Positions 60,774 to 64,000 of a stretch of DNA of 64,000 nt are shown piece by piece (within the stretch, counting starts at the first letter, position 1; each line of letters begins with the position of its first letter). The DNA is from Anaerococcus vaginalis (lineage in GTDB: Bacteria > Bacillota > Clostridia > Tissierellales > Peptoniphilaceae). The notes beneath the pieces are model-generated. The model searched no databases and was not told where the DNA came from. It saw only the letters and a program-made list of their open reading frames with translations. The stretch covers positions 1 to 64,000 of the forward strand of contig JAGZMY010000006.1 in NCBI GenBank assembly GCA_018363915.1, in the 5' to 3' direction. The translations under genes were made by a program, and so were the position numbers.

Positions 60774-62093
60774 ATGGACATCACGAAATTTGTTGAAAGA
60801 GAACCAGTATTAAAAGAAGTGGCTGAAAAAAAGGAAACAGTTTGGATTAATAAGAAGAAAAAAGCTGGCGAAGAAGTTTGGAAAAATTTTCCTTTTGATG
60901 AAAACGATATAAAAGATGCTGAGGACAGATTAAAAAGATTTGCTCCTTTGTTGATTGAATATTTTGACGATACGAAAGCTACAAATGGAATTATTGAATC
61001 TCCTCTTAAAAAAATTCCTAATATGGAAAAAATTTTGAAGGAAAAAACTTCTTTGGAAGGAAATTTATATTTGAAAATGGATTCTCACTTGGCTGTAGCT
61101 GGATCTATTAAGGCTAGGGGTGGAATTTATGAAGTTTTGTACCATGCTGAAAAACTTGCAATGGAAGCTGGAATGCTAAAAGAAGATGATGATTATAGAA
61201 TTTTAGCTAGTGATAAGTTTAGGGAATTTTTCTCAAAACATACTATTCAAGTTGGATCTACTGGAAATCTAGGTTTGTCTATTGGGATTAGTTCAGCAAC
61301 TTTAGGTTTTAAAGTTATTGTTCACATGTCAAATGATGCTAAACAATGGAAAAAAGATTTATTAAGATCAAAGGGAGCTGAAGTTGTAGAATATGATGGA
61401 GATTTTACAAAGGCAGTTGAGCTTGGTAGAAAAAAATCTGACGAAGATCCAAATTCATATTTTGTTGATGATGAAAATTCTTCTACCCTATTTTTGGGCT
61501 ATGCAGTTGCTGCAAATAGAATAAAAAAACAAATAGAAGATCAAGGAATAAAAGTTGACAAAAACCATCCAGCATTTTTCTATCTTCCATGTGGAGTTGG
61601 TGGATCACCAGGCGGAGTTTCTTTTGGACTTAAAAAAGTTTTTGGAGATTCTTGCCACATTTTCTACATTGAACCAACTCATGCCCCATCTATGTTGATT
61701 GGAATGGCTACAGGATTAAATGGAGATATTTGCGTACAAGATTTTGGAATTGATGGAAAAACTGAGGCTGACGGACTTGCTGTTGGAAGACCATCAGGTT
61801 TTGTTGGAAAGGTAATGGAGCCTATAATTTCTGGGATTTTCACAATGAATGATAACAAATTATTTGATTATATGAGAGATTTAAATGATAGCGAAGGAAT
61901 AAAAATTGAACCTTCAGCTTGCTCTGCTTTTGAAGGGCCAATAAAGTTATTTGAATACGAAGAAAGTAGAAAATATTTGGAAGAAAATAATTTGCTTGAT
62001 ATTAAAGAAAATATAAATCATTTTGCTTGGGCAACAGGTGGAAAACTAGTTCCAGATGAAATAATGGAAAAATATTTAAAAACTTTTTTATAA
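60774..62093 (+). CDS. dsdA: D-serine dehydratase
   Basis: This 439-aa PLP enzyme deaminates D-serine to pyruvate and ammonia. The PLP lysine lies in SHLAVAGSIKARGGIYEVL near residue 113, GSTGNLGLSIGI binds the cofactor phosphate, and PCGVGGSPGGVSFGLKK is the second glycine-rich loop. Length matches DsdA. It is first in an operon with a GntP-type permease and a second D-amino-acid enzyme. Confidence 0.95.
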   Translation: MDITKFVEREPVLKEVAEKKETVWINKKKKAGEEVWKNFPFDENDIKDAEDRLKRFAPLLIEYFDDTKATNGIIESPLKKIPNMEKILKEKTSLEGNLYLKMDSHLAVAGSIKARGGIYEVLYHAEKLAMEAGMLKEDDDYRILASDKFREFFSKHTIQVGSTGNLGLSIGISSATLGFKVIVHMSNDAKQWKKDLLRSKGAEVVEYDGDFTKAVELGRKKSDEDPNSYFVDDENSSTLFLGYAVAANRIKKQIEDQGIKVDKNHPAFFYLPCGVGGSPGGVSFGLKKVFGDSCHIFYIEPTHAPSMLIGMATGLNGDICVQDFGIDGKTEADGLAVGRPSGFVGKVMEPIISGIFTMNDNKLFDYMRDLNDSEGIKIEPSACSAFEGPIKLFEYEESRKYLEENNLLDIKENINHFAWATGGKLVPDEIMEKYLKTFL

Positions 62094-62105
62094 TTGGAGG
62101 ATAAA

Positions 62106-63455
62106 ATGAACACATCAACCTTAACAGTCGTAGCTTTATTTTTATCATTATTTATATTGATATTTGCTACAGTAAAATTAAAATTGCATCCATTTTTTGC
62201 TCTATTAGCAGCAGGATTTTCTTTTGGAATAATTTCTGGAATGCCACTTTCTGATATGCTAACAGCTTTCCAAGAAAACATGGGATCAACCATAGCAGGG
62301 ATTGGAATTGTTATTGCCATTGGGACAGTTACAGGATATTTGCTTGAAAAAAGTGGAGCTGTAGAAACTATGGCTCAAACAATTTTAAAAATAACAGGAG
62401 AAAAACATGCTGCCTTGGGACTTGCTATTACAGGATATTTTGTATCAATTCCAGTATTTTGTGATGCAGCAGTAGTTCTTCTTGCACCAATCGCAAAAAG
62501 AATTAGCAAAGATACAAAAATTTCTATGACATCAATAGCAGTTTCATTGACAATGGGACTTCATGCAACACATATGTTTGTTCCACCAACACCAGGTCCA
62601 CTTGCAGTTGCAGGAATTGTTGGAGCAGATTTAGGATACGTAATAGCTTTTGGTGCATTAGTATCAATACCAGTTATGTTAGTTGCACATTTTTACGGAG
62701 AATTTATAGGAAAAAAATACTATGTTCAACCAAAACATGAAATGGAAATTGAAAAAGACCAAAAATTACCATCAGTATTTATGTCATTTGCACCAATAGT
62801 TTTGCCAATTGTTTTGATGTTGGTAAAAACTGTTGCTGATATGATGACAAAAGATTCAGAAGGTTCAAATACTTTATTAAACATTATAAGCTTTATTGGA
62901 GAACCAATGATTGCTTTGTTAATAGGAATGATCATTGCACTAATTTCTTATAAAAATTTAAATAGAGATGATAAAGAAATTCATACATTTGACGGCGGAT
63001 TTGGAGAAGCATTAAAAACAGCTGGACAAATAGTTTTGATAGTAGGAGCAGGTGGAGCTTTTGGAGGAATATTAAGAGCATCACAATTACAAGATATTTT
63101 AATAAACTTTTTCTCAGGAATAGATATAGGAATCCTTGCGCCATTTATAATTGGAGCAATATTTAGAACAGCAATCGGTTCAGGAACAGTTGCCATGGTT
63201 ACAGCAGCAAGTATGCTTGCACCACTTTTAGGAGTTTTGGGAATTTCAAGTCCAATGGGACTAGTTATTGCGATGCTCGCTTGTGCTTCTGGTGGTTCTA
63301 TGATTTTCCACGCAAATGATGATTTCTTCTGGGTAGCAACTTCAACATTAGAAATCGATACAGGTCTTGGATATAAATCATTCTCAATAGCATCAGTTCT
63401 TCAAGCTCTAACAGGTTTGGTAGTAGTTTTTGTTTTAAAATTAATACTTCTTTAA
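62106..63455 (+). CDS. GntP-family permease, probable D-serine transporter
   Basis: This 449-aa membrane carrier has about twelve hydrophobic segments. Gluconate-permease family blocks are FAALLAAGFSFGIISGMP-like start, HMFVPPTPGPLAVAGIVGADLG and GSMIFHANDDFFWVATSTLEID. DsdX of E. coli belongs to the same family, and the place between dsdA and a D-amino-acid enzyme points to D-serine rather than gluconate. ATG 62106 follows TTGGAGG by 6 bp; the earlier in-frame start overlaps that site. Confidence 0.88.
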   Translation: MNTSTLTVVALFLSLFILIFATVKLKLHPFFALLAAGFSFGIISGMPLSDMLTAFQENMGSTIAGIGIVIAIGTVTGYLLEKSGAVETMAQTILKITGEKHAALGLAITGYFVSIPVFCDAAVVLLAPIAKRISKDTKISMTSIAVSLTMGLHATHMFVPPTPGPLAVAGIVGADLGYVIAFGALVSIPVMLVAHFYGEFIGKKYYVQPKHEMEIEKDQKLPSVFMSFAPIVLPIVLMLVKTVADMMTKDSEGSNTLLNIISFIGEPMIALLIGMIIALISYKNLNRDDKEIHTFDGGFGEALKTAGQIVLIVGAGGAFGGILRASQLQDILINFFSGIDIGILAPFIIGAIFRTAIGSGTVAMVTAASMLAPLLGVLGISSPMGLVIAMLACASGGSMIFHANDDFFWVATSTLEIDTGLGYKSFSIASVLQALTGLVVVFVLKLILL

Positions 63456-63467
63456 TAAGGAGAAAAA

Positions 63468-64000
63468 ATGAAATTAAATGAATTAAAAACACCATCAATA
63501 ATTTTAAATCTTGATGCTTTAGAAAATAATATAAAAAAATTTCACAATTTGGCTATAGAAAATAATAAAGAAATCTGGCCAATGATTAAAACACACAAAT
63601 CAAGCGAAATTTTAAAAATTCAAAAAGAAAATAAGGCGACAGGCGTTTTGTGTGGAACACTAGATGAGTGTGAAAAATCAATGGATGCTGGATTTGAAAA
63701 TATCATGTATGCTTATCCAGTTTCAGATGAAATTGCAATAGAAAGAATAATAAGTTTATCCAAAAAAACCAATTTTATAGTAAGAATTGATAATCTAGAA
63801 ACAGCAAAACTAATAAACGAAAAAGCTCATCAAAAAAATACAAAAATCAACTATACTATAATTGTAAATTGTGGTTTAAACAGGTTTGGAATAGAAAAAG
63901 AAAATATTCTAGAATTCGCTGAAAAAATGAAAGAATTTGATAACTTAAATTTTGTAGGAATTTCATCCCACCCAGGTCATGTTTACTCAGCATCTCTTCC
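63468..64000 (+). CDS. D-threonine aldolase/D-serine deaminase-like PLP enzyme (partial)
   Basis: The first 177 residues of an alanine-racemase-fold (type III PLP) enzyme are present; the gene runs off the window. It starts LKTPSIILNLDALENNIKKF, and the PLP lysine is in WPMIKTHKSSEI. NCGLNRFGIEKENI and FVGISSHPGHVYS are typical of the DSD1/D-threonine aldolase group, not of alanine racemase. AAGGAG precedes the ATG 12 bp after the permease, so it is the third gene of the D-serine operon. Confidence 0.88.
   Translation, partial: MKLNELKTPSIILNLDALENNIKKFHNLAIENNKEIWPMIKTHKSSEILKIQKENKATGVLCGTLDECEKSMDAGFENIMYAYPVSDEIAIERIISLSKKTNFIVRIDNLETAKLINEKAHQKNTKINYTIIVNCGLNRFGIEKENILEFAEKMKEFDNLNFVGISSHPGHVYSASL

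Overview
The window is strongly AT-rich DNA with Gram-positive (Firmicutes) gene organisation. Ribosome binding sites are strong GGAGG types, lipoproteins carry lipoboxes, and several operons are typical of the phylum: ctsR-mcsA-mcsB-clpC, carD-yacL-ispD-ispF, rbsRKDACB and a YtrA-type GntR/ABC operon. The gene content suggests an anaerobic, amino-acid- and sugar-acid-using member of the Tissierellia (Peptoniphilaceae, for example an Anaerococcus-like coccus): Fe-S L-serine dehydratase, D-serine dehydratase, mannose-family PTS and a split UxaA-type dehydratase. That placement is inference. No rRNA, tRNA, CRISPR array, prophage or transposase gene was seen.

Layout. 1-2.2 kb: KtrB/KtrA potassium uptake. 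2.3-2.4 kb: a probable small RNA with its own promoter and terminator. 2.8-3.5 kb: a membrane zinc peptidase. 3.6-8.1 kb: the CtsR-controlled Clp stress operon, whose McsB looks stripped of kinase motifs. 8.1-12.9 kb (minus): a lipoprotein with a tiny membrane peptide, then zinc uptake (zinT-znuA-znuC-znuB) behind a consensus promoter next to a Fur/Zur-like palindrome. 13.4-19 kb: two unknown membrane proteins facing apart, a Gfo/Idh/MocA oxidoreductase, an O6-alkylguanine repair protein, a glutamate-cysteine ligase and RadA. 19.2-24.9 kb: a complete ribose operon with a LacI-type operator. 25-30.8 kb: a mannose-family PTS with a 2-hydroxyacid dehydrogenase and a 6-phosphogluconate dehydrogenase, divergent from an RpiR regulator; this fits gluconate or ketogluconate uptake feeding ribulose-5-phosphate. 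31-35.6 kb: pncB and a short-chain dehydrogenase, divergent from a HAD phosphatase and sdaAB-sdaAA, with a palindrome in the shared promoter. 36-39.3 kb: two GT4 glycosyltransferases resembling a glycolipid synthase pair, the second broken at a run of eight T. 39.5-43.6 kb: DUF2089/DUF4097 proteins and a GntR-regulated ABC transporter. 43.6-53 kb: housekeeping genes (manA, thiT, dagK, carD, yacL, ispD, ispF, metK, mreB-like, gpmA, degV). 53.1-58.6 kb: a sugar-acid cluster (KdgT permease, two-part dehydratase, DHDPS-family aldolase, IclR, FAH-fold protein) behind a leader of about 310 nt. 58.6-64 kb: a DUF438/hemerythrin/PAS protein and a D-serine locus (divergent XRE-cupin regulator, dsdA, GntP-type permease, and a PLP enzyme cut by the window edge).

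Together these genes describe a cell that feeds on ribose, hexose- or ketohexonate-type acids and both serine enantiomers, funnelling them to pyruvate and pentose phosphates. Several intergenic regions hold related palindromic repeats (at about 2.65, 30.8 and 35.8 kb, plus an 83-nt repeat at 11-93 and 35686-35768), which look like a family of small non-coding mobile or extragenic elements.
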